From assembly GCA_016800925.1 (NCBI GenBank), contig JABCPU010000710.1, positions 1 through 29,442 on the forward strand: a DNA stretch of 29,442 bases, given 5' to 3'. Below are positions 1 to 11,050 of the stretch, one piece after another. The DNA is from Suillus spraguei (Eukaryota > Basidiomycota > Agaricomycetes > Boletales > Suillaceae). Both the position numbers and the translations under genes were made by a program. A model generated the notes under the pieces. The model worked only from the letters and a program-made list of their open reading frames with translations. It was not told the origin of the DNA and did no database searches. Each line of letters begins with the position of its first letter. Position 1 is the first letter of the stretch.

Positions 1-3000
1 CAACAACGAGCGCGGTGGTGGTAGCGATGGCAGGAATGATTTTGCCTGCTATCTGCTTTGTGGTATGACGATCGGCGACGGTAATGTTGTAGTTCATCGC
101 ACGAAGGTTTGACGCAGAGGTGATGAGATCAATGTGATGGTTAGTGTCATCGTCCTTTTCAAACTCCACAGGAGTGAGACGGTAACCAGCGAGTGACGAA
201 GGAGGAGGTAACTTCTTGACCAGATCAGAGACGTCGTCAGGATCTGAAAGGAATCATGATATACAGGTGACAGTCTTGAAATGAGTGAACATACCAGAAG
301 ACGACTGATTGATGGGGTCGTTTTCAGTTATCTGGATCTTCACTCCGCTCTTTGGTGAGAACTCTGGAACGATCACAGAGTCTGCAACCCTCTTGAAGAC
401 CACAGGATCGGTCTCCCCTCGGAGGCCATAATTATAGGCATGAAGATTGGCTGCGGCAATGATAAAAGAAAGATGTGTAGACTGAGGAAAATAATCAGCA
501 CGTCAAGGTCTAGCAACACGCTGGCTGACGCACATCTGAAGAGTCGAACACAAGTGGGTCTGGCGCCCTCTTGGGACCACTCCAGAACGGCTGGCCGGTG
601 CTGGTAACATGATCCTTTGGAAGACTGTGGAGAAGTTGACGGATGGAGTTATTAAACTTCTCCTCAAACTGCAGACGGGCCCAGATAATACACTCCTCGA
701 AAGTCAAAGGCTTTGTGGTGCTGGCCAAGATAATACAGTCTCCAATCGATTGCTTGTTGGTAACAAATACGAAACAATCTGGGAGATGTGGTCATGTGAT
801 TGGCCGAGTATTTGAGCGAATTCTCGAGGTAGTTGGGCTCCGAAAGATATTGATTAACAGATTCCACAGGCTTAACAAACATCGCGTCAAACTCTTGCCG
901 CGCCCACTGTATCATCATCAGTTCATGCTAGCCAAGAAAAACTTAAGAGCGGACTTCAATTGTGTGTGTAATGGCATTCGGAAAGTTTTAACTGTGCATG
1001 ACAATGTCTGCTTCTCTGGGGATCTTGCGAAGAGGAGTACGACTCAGTGAGATGGGAATCACAACTTGGGTATTGCCTTTTGTGCCCATTGTGCCGGATT
1101 CTAGGAGTGGCTTTTCATACAAAATGCAACGCTGATCCATGTATACACCTAAGACAAGTGTCGTTAGACGAATATTAATATTATAGATAACTGGTGAGAG
1201 TCTTACGTGCAGCAACATTATCCAATGCGTTTGTGACACCGTCGAGCCCGGCAAAGAAGTCATCGTCAAAGACATCTTTGGACAAATTCAAAATAGAGAC
1301 AATACAAAAGGTGATGAGTGACTAACTTTCTGTCGCCTGACCAACAGGATCTTGTCTACAAAGAATATGGCCCTTGAGGGCCGGGTTCATGTCTGCAACC
1401 GCTGCCGCTGCGACTTCAGACTTGAATTTCCCGAGATCTTTGGCGCGGAAGAGGAATTGTCGGTTCAGGTTGCTCTTTTCGATGGTGTCTAGGTCGGTGA
1501 CATGAATCGTAGCGTCGGCCCTGTAGCAAGACCCATCATGCTCCAGTTCTTCAACATCTCACACCCGATTGCTCCTGCACCGACGAGGAACTGACGGTGA
1601 TTGGCAAGCTTATCCTGGAAGGATTTGCCAAACACTGCAATTTGTCCATCATACCGGCTGCCAAGAGGTTGGCAATCTTGCTCGTTCGCAGTGTGGTTGG
1701 CAACGACTCCAAAGAATCGAAATACAAGTGCTGGAGCATAGGATGGAACTTCGCAGAGCATGCTTTCAGTACTTCCTGTGCCACGAAACCACCAATTACA
1801 GCTGCAACGGCGGTAAATCACCAGTCGCTTGATATGCCAGTTCTGTGATAATCTTCTCATCAACATCAGCATCTATTTTCTTCGCCAAAGCCACCAAGGA
1901 GGTAGCATCTTTTGCATTTCGGGGTCGAGGTAGACACTTGTGTTGTGCCTTGAATTGTGATAGAGCTTTGAACCCTGCATGGAGAGTAGCAGGCCTATCG
2001 AACTTGGCGAAGTCTGTCATAAAGAACTCTGGAGATGCAAGCGACTCTCGCAAGGATTTCTAGAGAGAAAGTGAATTACAATCTAATGAAACCGGAGTAT
2101 AACTTACAAACTGAAGGATTTTCGGCATTTTCACTTGGGTTAAAGATCCCACCTCGGACGTACTCTCCCAGGTCGGAAGTATCACCGATAGTGAAAGTAT
2201 ATGACCCTTCACTGTCACTTTGCGAGGATTACAACCATTCAGCTCAGTCATGCCCTGCACTTCAGTGAATGTGACAAAATCGCCATCTTCGAGGCCGTGT
2301 CTTGATTCATCGAGGCATGTTACCAGCCCTTCCTTGTCCTGCGTAACTATAGTATAGTTATCTCGTTCTAGTTATAGCTCGTACAACTTACTTTATCCAC
2401 TGATACGATCATCCCGGTGAGCGCTTGCTCGCCCGTAGGATCCACGCAAGTGAACTTTGGACCAAAGTCATTAAAGACGGAGCTGATCACAATTAATAAC
2501 ATATAAAAGGGGTCACAGCCATCACGTACCCAAAAAGGCCACGGTCTCCGCTGAGATGAAGTGAACACCATTCTGATGTGTCCAGTCGTTGATCTCAACT
2601 TGCTTCTCGTAAGAGACGCCACACAATACGACGGCCTGGAGAAAATCTATATTACAATCTAGATGACGGTACGTGAACTTACTTGGAAGTCGTATCAAAT
2701 CAACTGAGATTTCCTGTCCTGCATTTCCTCCAAGGTTCCGGACGGGACGTAAGCATTCAGTTCGGCTAAACGGGGTAGGGTAATGCTGCGCGTGGCTTTC
2801 CGATATCTTGTTCGCGAAGGAAGTACTGTAATGAATTTTTCAATGACAGTTCTTGAGGCAGTGTGATGCCTAAGCACGCACTTGTGAGCTGAATCCTGCA
2901 TGTGACCGGTTCTGGGTCATACAGTGTCACGGACTTGACTCCCGCCAGACAAACATTCTTGGCTATAGAAGATATGAGAATGAGATGAGTCTGTTTGGAC

Positions 3001-3302
3001 TAGCTTGTTGCAAAAGGGTTACCAATCTCAGCTCCAAGGCCTTGCAACCCGACGATCAGTACATTAGAGGCAGCCATCTTCTTCATCGCTGCATACATCA
3101 CTCAGCAGACGTGGGTCAATTGATTAAAACATGACTGACCCTCGTGCCCTAAAACATAGCTACACAACCACGTCGGATTGGCAAATGAGCGATGCGAGTC
3201 ACACAGGATGACAGCAACACCTACAGTTGACGAGAATACAGGCCCTCATCATCGCAGCCTCGTCAACATCCATCTTTGCTGTTAAATTGCTTGCATCTGC
3301 CA
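1..3302 (-). CDS. UBA1: Ubiquitin-activating enzyme E1, incomplete at the window edge and with many frameshifts
   Basis: E1 adenylates ubiquitin and holds it as a thioester before passing it to E2 enzymes, in cytosol and nucleus. Reading leftward from the ATG at 3300-3302, the first exon holds a DEGLYSRQL stretch, followed after an intron by YVLGHE and [20 protein letters not shown] (first adenylation half). Farther on come GVHFISAET, the second nucleotide-binding motif [13 protein letters not shown] (about 1540-1580), [23 protein letters not shown], and SCTVKTFPN with the likely catalytic Cys codon at 996-998. FWSGPKR lies near 560-590. The C-terminal ubiquitin-fold domain lies beyond position 1. 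Introns are short GT-AG types. The protein matches the family almost perfectly, but only by changing frame at a dozen or more points, each a one-base loss or gain, usually in a homopolymer (for example just before DEGLYS, before AAVIGGF and before DATIHVTD). There are no obvious missense losses. Either the read consensus is poor here or this is a very young pseudogene; the identification itself is secure. Confidence 0.9.
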
Positions 3303-4395
3303 TGACTAATTGTGTATGAAGGTAGGTGGTGGTGGTGTTGTGTGGTGGTGTGTGGTGAAAGATAAGATCGCCGTGCAGCTGAATAGTATCGAAGTTAGTA
3401 TGCTTGCCGATGACTAAGCACAGCTAGACCAATTTAGGACTCTGCTCAAGTGACGACCTTGGGTCAGTATCGCGCTGGATCAGTGAGCGGACCGGTTGAA
3501 CCAGGATACTATAGACAGGCCTGGAGGACTACATTAAGGGGTATGCTGCTAGTGCACCTTGGCACCTGCCCACATCTCTTTGAGTTGTATTAGCCTTGGC
3601 CCTGTCTTGCTCACTGGCACCCTTAAAAAAATTCTACTAGCACCCCGGACATCCCCCCAGTAGCCCACACACCAATATATGCTCTTTCTTGCACCAAACA
3701 CACCAGAAGTTTTACACTGACTGGTGGCAGCAAGTAGTACTACTGCTTTGAGGAGTCACGTAGTTATTACCTGATGCCCTCGCTTGCCCCTCCATTTGCA
3801 CCCTTCTCCTCTGCACTTGTCATTTATATATCTGCACTGAATTCCACTGCTATTATACAGTGATACAAATGTCACATGTTCTTACCTGGATGCTCAAACA
3901 CAGAGGTCACGCTGATATCGCAGCAAGTGACACTATCAAAGGTCCAGCCTATTCATGGAATGTCTTGATGTCACACACAATTGTTGAAGGTTATATGATT
4001 CAGTACTGATAAAGCACCTCAAAATCATTGGTTTGTGGGCATATAAGTTAAATTCAAGTGATGCATTGGCTATCCAATCACAAAATGTGACACTCTTGAG
4101 GTACCTGGCAGTTAAAGAGTGGTTGGAGAACTCCTGATCTAAGGCCTCACTCGAGCCGTAGTACTTGGATTGTCTGCCATTCCACATCATTATAATAAGT
4201 CAGGAAAACTAACATAGACTTACATTCAATGCCAAGGGAAGATGATGTCATTGATAGACCATCACCACTATGTTTCAAGAAATATGATGCTTGCATTGCC
4301 TCAGTGAACAGGTCTAGGTAGCAAAGTGATAACTGACAAAACCAGATGAGTTTCGCACCTTTGGTGAAGTGTGCACCTCACTGCGCCTTTCCCGC
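3303..4395. other. Gene-free stretch upstream of UBA1
   Basis: No recognisable gene. It must hold the UBA1 promoter (transcribed leftward) and begins with a GGT/GTG-rich microsatellite. An 84-codon open frame at 3936-4190 (minus) resembles no family I recognise and has no supporting context, so it is not called. From about 4340 the sequence becomes rich in GCGC and GTGCAC motifs, which resume after the LTR at 5345; this is the left part of the repeat into which that LTR was inserted. Confidence 0.5.
3321..3357. repeat. GGT/GTG-rich simple repeat
   Basis: Degenerate GGT and GTG trinucleotide tract just upstream of the UBA1 start codon. On the coding strand it is a CCA/CAC-rich stretch in the 5' untranslated or promoter region. 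Confidence 0.75.
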
Positions 4396-5344
4396 TGTAA
4401 TGAACATATTGGCGCTGGGCTTAAAACCCCATATTTTGACACTCGTCTCACGTCTACAGGAGATAACACTTGTCCATGGCCATCTTACCCCGTTTAGCAG
4501 TACCGGCGGCATCCCATGCTTACCGCACACTGTACTGACTGCCGCACCACGTTCCATGAACCTATGTCCTTCCATGTCCTTGCCACGTCCACATAGCTCC
4601 ATTTGGTGTGTAGTTTGTTTACTGTTCGTTACCACTGATTCCACAGCAAGCCTTATTACATGTTGCCTCGTGCCACAGTGCCTCGCGCTATGTTTACTTA
4701 CAGCGGTTACTACACTCCAGCGCTACTGATCTCACCTAGAGTATTCGGAGTACATACAAATTAGGATATAAGCACTGCGTACCCCGCACGATACAGTACC
4801 TGATTTTACCCCATTGCACATACTATAGGTCAGGATTACTGTCTAGCTCTGGATCAACCCAGTAGTGGACTTAGTCTTTAAAGTTCCCTTATCGCTCGTT
4901 AATACATCACGGTCATTCTCCGTTACCGCTGGCATTCCGCTGGACTTTTGATTGTTACTTTGACTGAACTTCCCATGCACCACTACTTTACCACTGAAAG
5001 TACCGTGGACTTCTTTACTGTTTTCTTGCACCGCTCGCAACCTTACCGCTACCACTGAGACCACCGCTCGACATGACTGTTACTGGCCTTATCTTGACCA
5101 CGGTAGCACCGCTACTCATGGCACTAGTTCCGGTGGTATCATCGCTGACCGCAGCAACTTACCACTGACAATGACACTTGTTTCGCACATAAGTTAGGCT
5201 CGAACTTGACCATACTAATAGGCATCCCCCTTTAGGGTCGAATTCTCTTGTTCTTACAAGTGAAGCAGACTAGACAGAGCGCAAGACTAACATACTAATT
5301 TAGCAGTGGTTTATCTACAGCCCAAGCTAGGTTGTATCTTTACA
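4396..5344 (+). mobile_element. Solo LTR, copy A of a ~0.95 kb family
   Basis: Starts TGTAATGAACATATTGG and ends GTTGTATCTTTACA, so it has the TGT...ACA ends of an LTR. It is flanked by CCGC on both sides (4392-4395 and 5345-5348), a plausible 4-bp target duplication. The GCGCCTTT-rich host sequence reads continuously across once the LTR is removed. A near-complete inverted copy is at 11310-12272, and start and end fragments of a third lie at 11035-11309 and 12273-12571. The right half carries many TACCGCT and TTACCACTG repeats. The internal retroelement genes are absent, so this is a recombination-derived solo LTR. Open frames inside it are not coding. Confidence 0.75.
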
Positions 5345-5548
5345 CCGCGCCTTTTGCGTTTGACCGCACTTCATCGTGTTTTGTCGTGCTTCATTGCACT
5401 TAATCATGTACATGCTTAAGTGCACCTTGGAGGCGCTCAGGTGCACACATAATAGTGGAGAGGTTAGGGATTTCTCAAGCGAGCCTCATGGTGTCTTAGC
5501 GAGCTTGTTCCTATCATATAATGGACCCTTGTCATGTAATTTTCCCTC
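5345..5548. repeat. Palindrome-rich interspersed repeat hosting LTR copy A
   Basis: Contains two overlapping inverted repeats: TGCACTTAA (5395-5403) with TTAAGTGCA (5416-5424), and GTGCACCT (5420-5427) with AGGTGCAC (5439-5446). The first loop contains the palindrome CATGTACATG. With the related GTGCACC and GCGCCTTT sequence at about 4365-4395, it looks like one short palindromic element split by the LTR. The family is not recognised. Confidence 0.45.
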
Positions 5549-5645
5549 AGTCGTTCTCTCATCCTTCCTTTGGATAGCAGCTGAGGTATGAACTTACTGT
5601 CATTAATATTTACTTTATATCTGACTATGTAGTAGCACGGTATAT
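5549..5645 (+). other. Short segment with an intron-like 50-nt insert relative to 7149-7196
   Basis: The first 37 bases (5549-5585) recur with two mismatches at 7149-7186. Here they are followed by a 50-nt stretch starting GTATGA and ending GTAGTAG, with a CTGAC branch-like motif near its 3' end, and then CACGGTATAT. In the second copy the 50 nt are missing and the flanks are joined (CGCGGTATAC follows directly). The 50-nt segment therefore behaves like a spliceosomal intron of a typical fungal size. The host transcript is unknown. Confidence 0.4.
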
Positions 5646-7124
5646 GCTGTCTTACTAGGATGCGAAAGGCAAATAAATCACCAGATTTCACAATCCTTCC
5701 ACAGTCAATGGTTCAGACAAATACCAATGGTTGATAATGTGGTGTTCGTTGGGGGTTGCAGAAACAGAGTTGCAGTTTTCTAGGCAATTTACCAATGACT
5801 AAAAGGGTAGAGATCTGTGTGGGAAAATCTCAGGGTTAGTATCTGCTAATTATTGTGATCAGAATTCAGGAACTTAGGAAGATAGTTACCGCTAGCTGGC
5901 TTGATGTAATACTTAATAACTCGGAGAAAGGCGATGGCAGAAATACAAAGTGTAGCCAAACCGATAACTGGCTTGATGCAGTGCTACAATGCTACAGATA
6001 ACGAAGTGACAATATGAAATGTGTCAGAAAAATATCTTGACTACTTCTTATTCTCACGACTAGGAGAGCAAACTAGAAGTCAAATACAATCGAATCAATC
6101 AATACGTGGCCTCAAATTAGCCTCTCTGCTGCTCAGGCACTCACGATGAGTATGATGCAGAATCAGAACAGAGTACACCCTCTTGATGTAGTCTTAAAGC
6201 TAACCAGGTTCTCAATATTATGAATAAAGTATAAGTCCTATTTGTTGTCACTCAATCAATGAAAATACAATAATTCTCCCCACAGAAATGATTTCCTGTG
6301 TCAATAAAGAGAATAAAGCAGACTACACTAGATGACAACAACCGTGTGCTAGCTAGTGCAATTAAAGAATGTAAAGATAATATCTCAGATGGTCAAAAGT
6401 CATGGGAAACAGTGACAAAGAAAGTGAGGGAATAAACTAATATTCACTTAGATGTTCACACCAATACTCAGTAATAATGGTAATATGTTTCTTATTGCTT
6501 AGAGGGGAAAAGTGGTCCCTTTATATACTACTATAGATGTGGCTGTGCTACTAACTAAATAAGGTAATATGACTCATCATGACTCAATATGAGTCACATG
6601 TGAAATGACTCCACATGACTCATTATGACTCACTTTGCTTAGTCATCCTAAAGTCCGCCGATTGGCTACCAAAACTTCGGAACTAGTCCAAACATTCAAC
6701 AACATAAACACAACACATCACATTCAAAGACTTCACAAATAGCACATCACATTCAAAAACATTCAACAACACAAATACTGGTGAATAGTCCATTACATAA
6801 TCTATATTGACTATTATTCATTTAAATATTTGATTTATGAAATGCTAACTCGGTCAACTTTCATAGAAAGGTTGGAAAATGTATGAAAAAACTCTGAAAG
6901 GTGTGGGAAATTGCTTAGTCATACATAATTAAGGGTTTTGACACAGTTTCATGGCAAGGATAAGTCATAAAACTATGCCATTAATTCATTTGCCCTTTAA
7001 TCTGTAGTACAAAAACTATCATAAGGTATTAGAAATTTAGAACTATACTCCCAAGTATCTTAAGCTTATAAAGTATACACTATATCTCTGTGACCATGCT
7101 CAAAACAGGTTTCGTGCATGTCAA
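5644..7124 (-). mobile_element. Left arm of a ~1.4 kb inverted repeat (retroelement LTR plus internal fragment)
   Basis: The reverse complement matches 8879-10283 over nearly its full length with moderate divergence (visible substitutions and small indels). Read on the minus strand, it holds a TATA-like box near 6520-6530, an AATAAGAAAC polyadenylation-like motif just after it, and clustered TGASTCA sites before it. That is the order of U3, R and U5 in an LTR. The outer end is TGCTGTCTTACTAGG. No open frame longer than about 60 codons is present, so it carries no retroelement protein. It is best explained as an LTR with roughly 350 bp of adjoining internal sequence; the element family is not identified. 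Confidence 0.6.
6521..6633 (-). promoter_or_regulatory. LTR promoter with TATA box and TGASTCA cluster, left copy
   Basis: Five exact TGACTCA/TGAGTCA sites and one near match (TGACTCC) lie within about 65 bp (6570-6633), followed on the minus strand by a TATA-like element at about 6521-6530. TGASTCA is the site bound by Gcn4/AP-1-type bZIP factors. This arrangement suggests a bZIP-responsive retroelement promoter. Confidence 0.55.
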
Positions 7125-7211
7125 CACCACTTTTACTTAGGTGAATAACAGTCGTTCTCTCATCCTTCCTTTGGATAGTGGCTGAGCGCGGTATACACCA
7201 CTTTTACTTAG
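7124..7211. repeat. 17-bp direct repeats flanking a 54-bp filler
   Basis: ACACCACTTTTACTTAG occurs at 7124-7140 and again at 7195-7211. The DNA between contains the intron-less copy of 5549-5645. The insert plus one repeat is 71 bp. Flanking duplications of 17 bp with an RNA-like filler suggest patch repair or a small retro-insertion. Confidence 0.6.
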
Positions 7212-8340
7212 TTTTGTCAATAACCAGTGCAGATAAGACCATCATTGGTCACATAGTGTATTGAGAACTGAAATCGGGATTCATGTATGCTATCTACATG
7301 TCAGAGAATTCCAAGAAAGCCAGGCTAGCAACTCACCAGCTCCCTCAGTGACTTTGATGCAGGCAAATGTGGCACCCTTTAGAGTCTGTTTGGATACATT
7401 CAAATTTGCGCAACTTAAACCACATTTCAAATATTGAATTGCTTTGTCATATCGGGCCTTGAATTTCTGGTGTCACGCTGATACAGATATCATACATACC
7501 ACATGCACCTTTCATCCACAATGCCACACATCGAGCATGACCCTGATGTCAACCCATGTCACAACCCCTTAAATCACTTAAGACTAGGGCAGAGACTAGG
7601 ACTCAAAACTATGGTTATCACAACAAAGATAATGGATTGAGCAGTGACATCTGGGCTGATACACTTGGTATAGACAAGAGGTTTGAACTAAAGAACTACT
7701 GACTACAAACTAGCTAACTATATACTTATATTGAAACTGAGATTGAAACTGAAATTGAAACTACTAGCCAATCATTAAATAGAAAGAGAATCGTACTATG
7801 TGTTGGTTGTGATGATATCATCATGACATCATAGTTCTGGAAGGTTCTGAGATCACATGATCTAATCTAATTGTAACTAACAATGTGGTAAAAGGAATAT
7901 TCAGGTGTTCGGAGTTATAGATGCCTGATAATGGATAATCTGTATCTTATCTTATCCAATAATGTCATTCTGCATCATAGAAGATCTTTGTGTCTTCATC
8001 TTCATCTGGAAATTCGGTGATATGTGCGATAGGTGTGATGATAGGGTTTTGATAGTAAAGACTTTAGGAATAGGTGTTTCAGTAGATGATCTCTCTGGAT
8101 TGGGGTTTGTCTTAGTGCTGGGTTTAGGTGCTTTAGGGAAATTCAAGAAAGAATAATGGTTCATATTTGGTATTCATGACAACCCACCAGATGTTAGCGA
8201 CTTAGCCAGGCACTAAGGAACTTGAGTGGTGTCTGCAACGGGCACTCTATAAAGAGCAGCGGCCTGTGCATATTGGTCGCCTAGCACAGAGTGCGCTAGT
8301 TGCGTCGGGTTGGAGGTGGGCACAATGAACTGTCTCACAA
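7212..8340 (-). other. Unrecognised coding-like sequence interrupted by a solo LTR
   Basis: Read on the minus strand, about 8330-8220 gives a stop-free stretch that includes PTQLAHSVLGDQYAQAAALY, and about 7470-7340 gives one that includes FKARYDKAIQYLKCGL and later KGATFACIKVTEGAG followed by GTGAGT, a good splice donor. The stretches are in different frames and are separated by the LTR at 7557-8181, so they could be exons of a dead gene. I do not recognise the family, no start codon can be assigned, and chance is not excluded. Confidence 0.25.
7557..8181. mobile_element. Solo LTR with perfect 5-bp target-site duplication
   Basis: Begins TGTCACAACCCCTTAA and ends TATTCATGACA, so the termini are the perfect inverted pentamer TGTCA/TGACA. 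It is flanked by ACCCA at 7552-7556 and 8182-8186, an exact 5-bp duplication. The length is 625 bp. The TGTCACAACCC start is reminiscent of Gypsy-type LTRs, but no internal region remains to classify it. It differs from the 4396-5344 family. Short open frames inside it are not taken as genes. Confidence 0.85.
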
Positions 8341-8878
8341 CCACATCTCAGCGATGGGTTCTATGATGATGAATAGACTTAGAAGTGATGAGCTTCTAAG
8401 AAGTTGAAGTATAGACAATAAGCTTATTGAAGCTTATTGAAAGGAAGTTCAGGGTCAAAGATCAAGTAGATTCAAGTTAAAGAAGTACAAATTATTCATT
8501 ATTTGTGTGTATTTATATGTCAGATTGAAGCGGAGCACAAATATGTAAGTATCACTAATTAGGTATGAGGTCAGATAACCAATAAGATGACACATGCTCA
8601 GAGATGAGTCAGAGGCATATGAACCAATGAAAGTGTGCACACGCGAAAGGGAGTCATAGGTGTGGAGCCAAAGGTATAAAAGGGTACGAGCCAATGAGGC
8701 GACGCACAAGTCAAGAAAGATAACAAAGAGAAAGAGATAAAGCGAAGGACAATACCAGTCATAGTCCAAGAGCCAACAAGTCATTTGAGTGAACCAAAGG
8801 GTAGCACATGTTGAAGTGCAAAGGGAAGCATGAAACCTGAAGAGTGCGCATAAAGTGCGAGGCATGGGAACATGTGCA
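8341..8878. other. Gene-free centre of the inverted-repeat region
   Basis: A-rich DNA between the solo LTR region and the right inverted-repeat arm. A 152-codon open frame on the minus strand (8455-8913) runs into the repeat arm, is Leu/Tyr/Ser-rich without domain signatures, and is not called. A GGTATAAAAGGG sequence near 8670 could be a TATA box of another retroelement fragment, but no LTR ends could be fixed. Confidence 0.4.
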
Positions 8879-10283
8879 TTGACATGCACAAAACCTGTTT
8901 TGAGCATGGTCACAGAGATATAGTGTATACTTTATAAGCTTAAGATACTTGGGAGTATAGTTCTAAATTTCTAATACCTTACGATAGTTTTTTTACTACA
9001 GATTAAAGGGCAAATGAATTAATGGCATAATTTTATGACTTATCCTTGCCATGAAACTGTGTCAAAACCCTTAATTATGTACTACTAAGCAATTTCCCAC
9101 ACCTTTCAGAGTTTTTCATACATTTTCCTACCTTTTTATGACAGTTGACTGAGTTAGCATTTTGTAAATCAAATATTTAAATGAATAATAGTCAATATAG
9201 ATTATGTAATGGACTACTCACCAGTATTTGTGTTGTTGAATTTTTTGAATATAATGTGCTGTTTGTGAAGTCTTTGAATGTATTGTTTGTGTTGTTATAT
9301 GTTTGGACTAGTTCTGAAGTTTTGGTAGCCAATCGGCGGACTTTAGGATGACTAAGCAAAGTGAGTCATAATGAGTCATGTGGAGTCATGATGAGTCATA
9401 TTACCTTATTTAGATAGTAGTGCAGCCACTATAGTAGTATATAAAGGGACCACTTTTTCCCTCTGAGCAATAAGAAACATATTACCATTATTACTGAGTA
9501 TTGGTGTGAACATCTGAGTGAATATTAGTTTATTCCCTCACTTTCTTTGTCACTGTTTCCCACAATGTTTTGACCATCTGAGATATCACCTTTACATTCT
9601 TTAATTGCACTAGCTAGCACACGGTTGTTAGTCATCTAGTGTAGTGCTGCTTCAATTATCATATTTTCATTGATTGAGTGACAACAAATAGGACTTATAC
9701 TTGATTCAGTAATATTGAGAACCTGGTTAGCTTTAAGACTACATCAAGAGGGTGTACTCTGTTCTGATTTTGCATCATACTCATCGTGAGTGCCTGAGCA
9801 GCAGAGAGGCTAATTTCGAGGCCACGTATTGATTGATTCGATTGTATTTGACTTCTAGTTTGCTCTCCTAGTCATGAGAATAAGAAGTAGTCAAGATATT
9901 TTTTCTGACACATTTCATATTGTCACTTCATTATCTGTAGCATTGTAGCACTGCATCAAGCCAGTTATCAGTTCGGCTACACTTCATATTTCTGCCATCG
10001 CCTTTCTCCGAGTTATTCAAGTATTACATCAAGCCAGCTAGTGGTAACTATCTTCCTAAGTTCCTGAATTCTGATCACAATAATTAGCAGATACTAACCC
10101 TGAGATTTTCCCACACAGATCTCTACCCTTTTAGTCATTGGTAAATTGCCTAGAAAAACTGCAACTCTGTTTCTGCAACCCCCAATGAACACCACGTTAT
10201 CAACTGTTGGTATTTGTCTGAACTGTTGACCGTGGAAGGATTGTGAAATCTGGTGATTTATTTGCCTTTTGCATCCTAGTAAG
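8879..10283 (+). mobile_element. Right arm of the ~1.4 kb inverted repeat (retroelement end)
   Basis: Inverted counterpart of 5644-7124. On the plus strand the order is an internal fragment (8879 to about 9230), a probable LTR start at TGTTGTTGAATTTT, the TGASTCA cluster (9362-9400), the TATA box TATATAAAG (9438-9446), an AATAAGAAAC polyadenylation-like motif, and an end at about 10280 (CCTAGTAAGACAACA). If these ends are right the LTR is about 1.05 kb. The two arms have diverged visibly, which argues for two separate old insertions rather than a read artefact. No protein-coding part is present. Confidence 0.6.
9362..9446 (+). promoter_or_regulatory. LTR promoter with TATA box and TGASTCA cluster, right copy
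   Basis: Three exact TGAGTCA sites and one near match within 39 bp, with TATATAAAG about 40 bp downstream. Same architecture as the left copy, although the copies have drifted elsewhere. Confidence 0.55.
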
Positions 10284-11050
10284 ACAACACAGCTTCTTCT
10301 CAGATGGGGTATGCGGCTTCTTGGATGGAGTATGCAGCCTCTTTCTGAGATGTATCACTGTTGTCAGCAGCAAGAGTGCTGTATTTGCACTTGCTGCTGC
10401 TGTGGCTGCCACCAGTCAGCCCTGATGCGCTGGTAGAGGTGATGAACGAGTAGGGAGAGGTGGGAGTAGGAAATGGTGGGCTGTTGGAAGAGGTAGGATC
10501 CATTAACGTCATGGAGGAAAGATCAAGTGGGCCCCTAGTTGCAGGAAGTATAGCGCGACTGGATGAAGGAACAGGTGGAGGATTCATGGAAGTGGGGGCA
10601 GGTGTCATCTTTCTGCGGAGAATGAACCCTCCCTTGACTTTGTTCTTCCCCTTGCCACTGCTCATCATTTGGTCCATGGTGGCAAGGTGAATGAAGCCTT
10701 TGGAGGCAAAGGGCTTTACTGCAGGACAGTTCTTTGAAAGACAAATTAAAATTGACGATAAATACAATAGACTGCAGTATACTCACCTTTACAAGTTCAT
10801 TCCACACACTCTGGCTCTCAGGTGACACCCCTACCCCATCCACATTGCTCCATGTAAGACTGGAAGTGCTCTTGATGAACTGAACTTGATGATATGCTGA
10901 CTTAAGGGCCCCCCATTTGTTCTTGCAGGACAAGGCTGGTTTATTGGAGCATGTCTTGGACCCAGGAGGAGCCATACATGAGTTGACATACTCAGATGTG
11001 CTCTTCCACACATGCTTGGGGAAGTTCAACCTGTTGTAACGAACATATGT

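Noticed and set aside
4346..4729. 127-codon open frame, with a similar 119-codon frame at 11930-12289 on the other strand
   Set aside because: Both lie in copies of the same LTR in opposite orientation; the similarity is that of the repeat DNA, and frames are not kept across copies.
8455..8913. 152-codon minus-strand open frame rich in Leu, Tyr and Ser
   Set aside because: It crosses into the inverted-repeat arm, has no domain pattern, and its composition is what AT-rich non-coding DNA gives.
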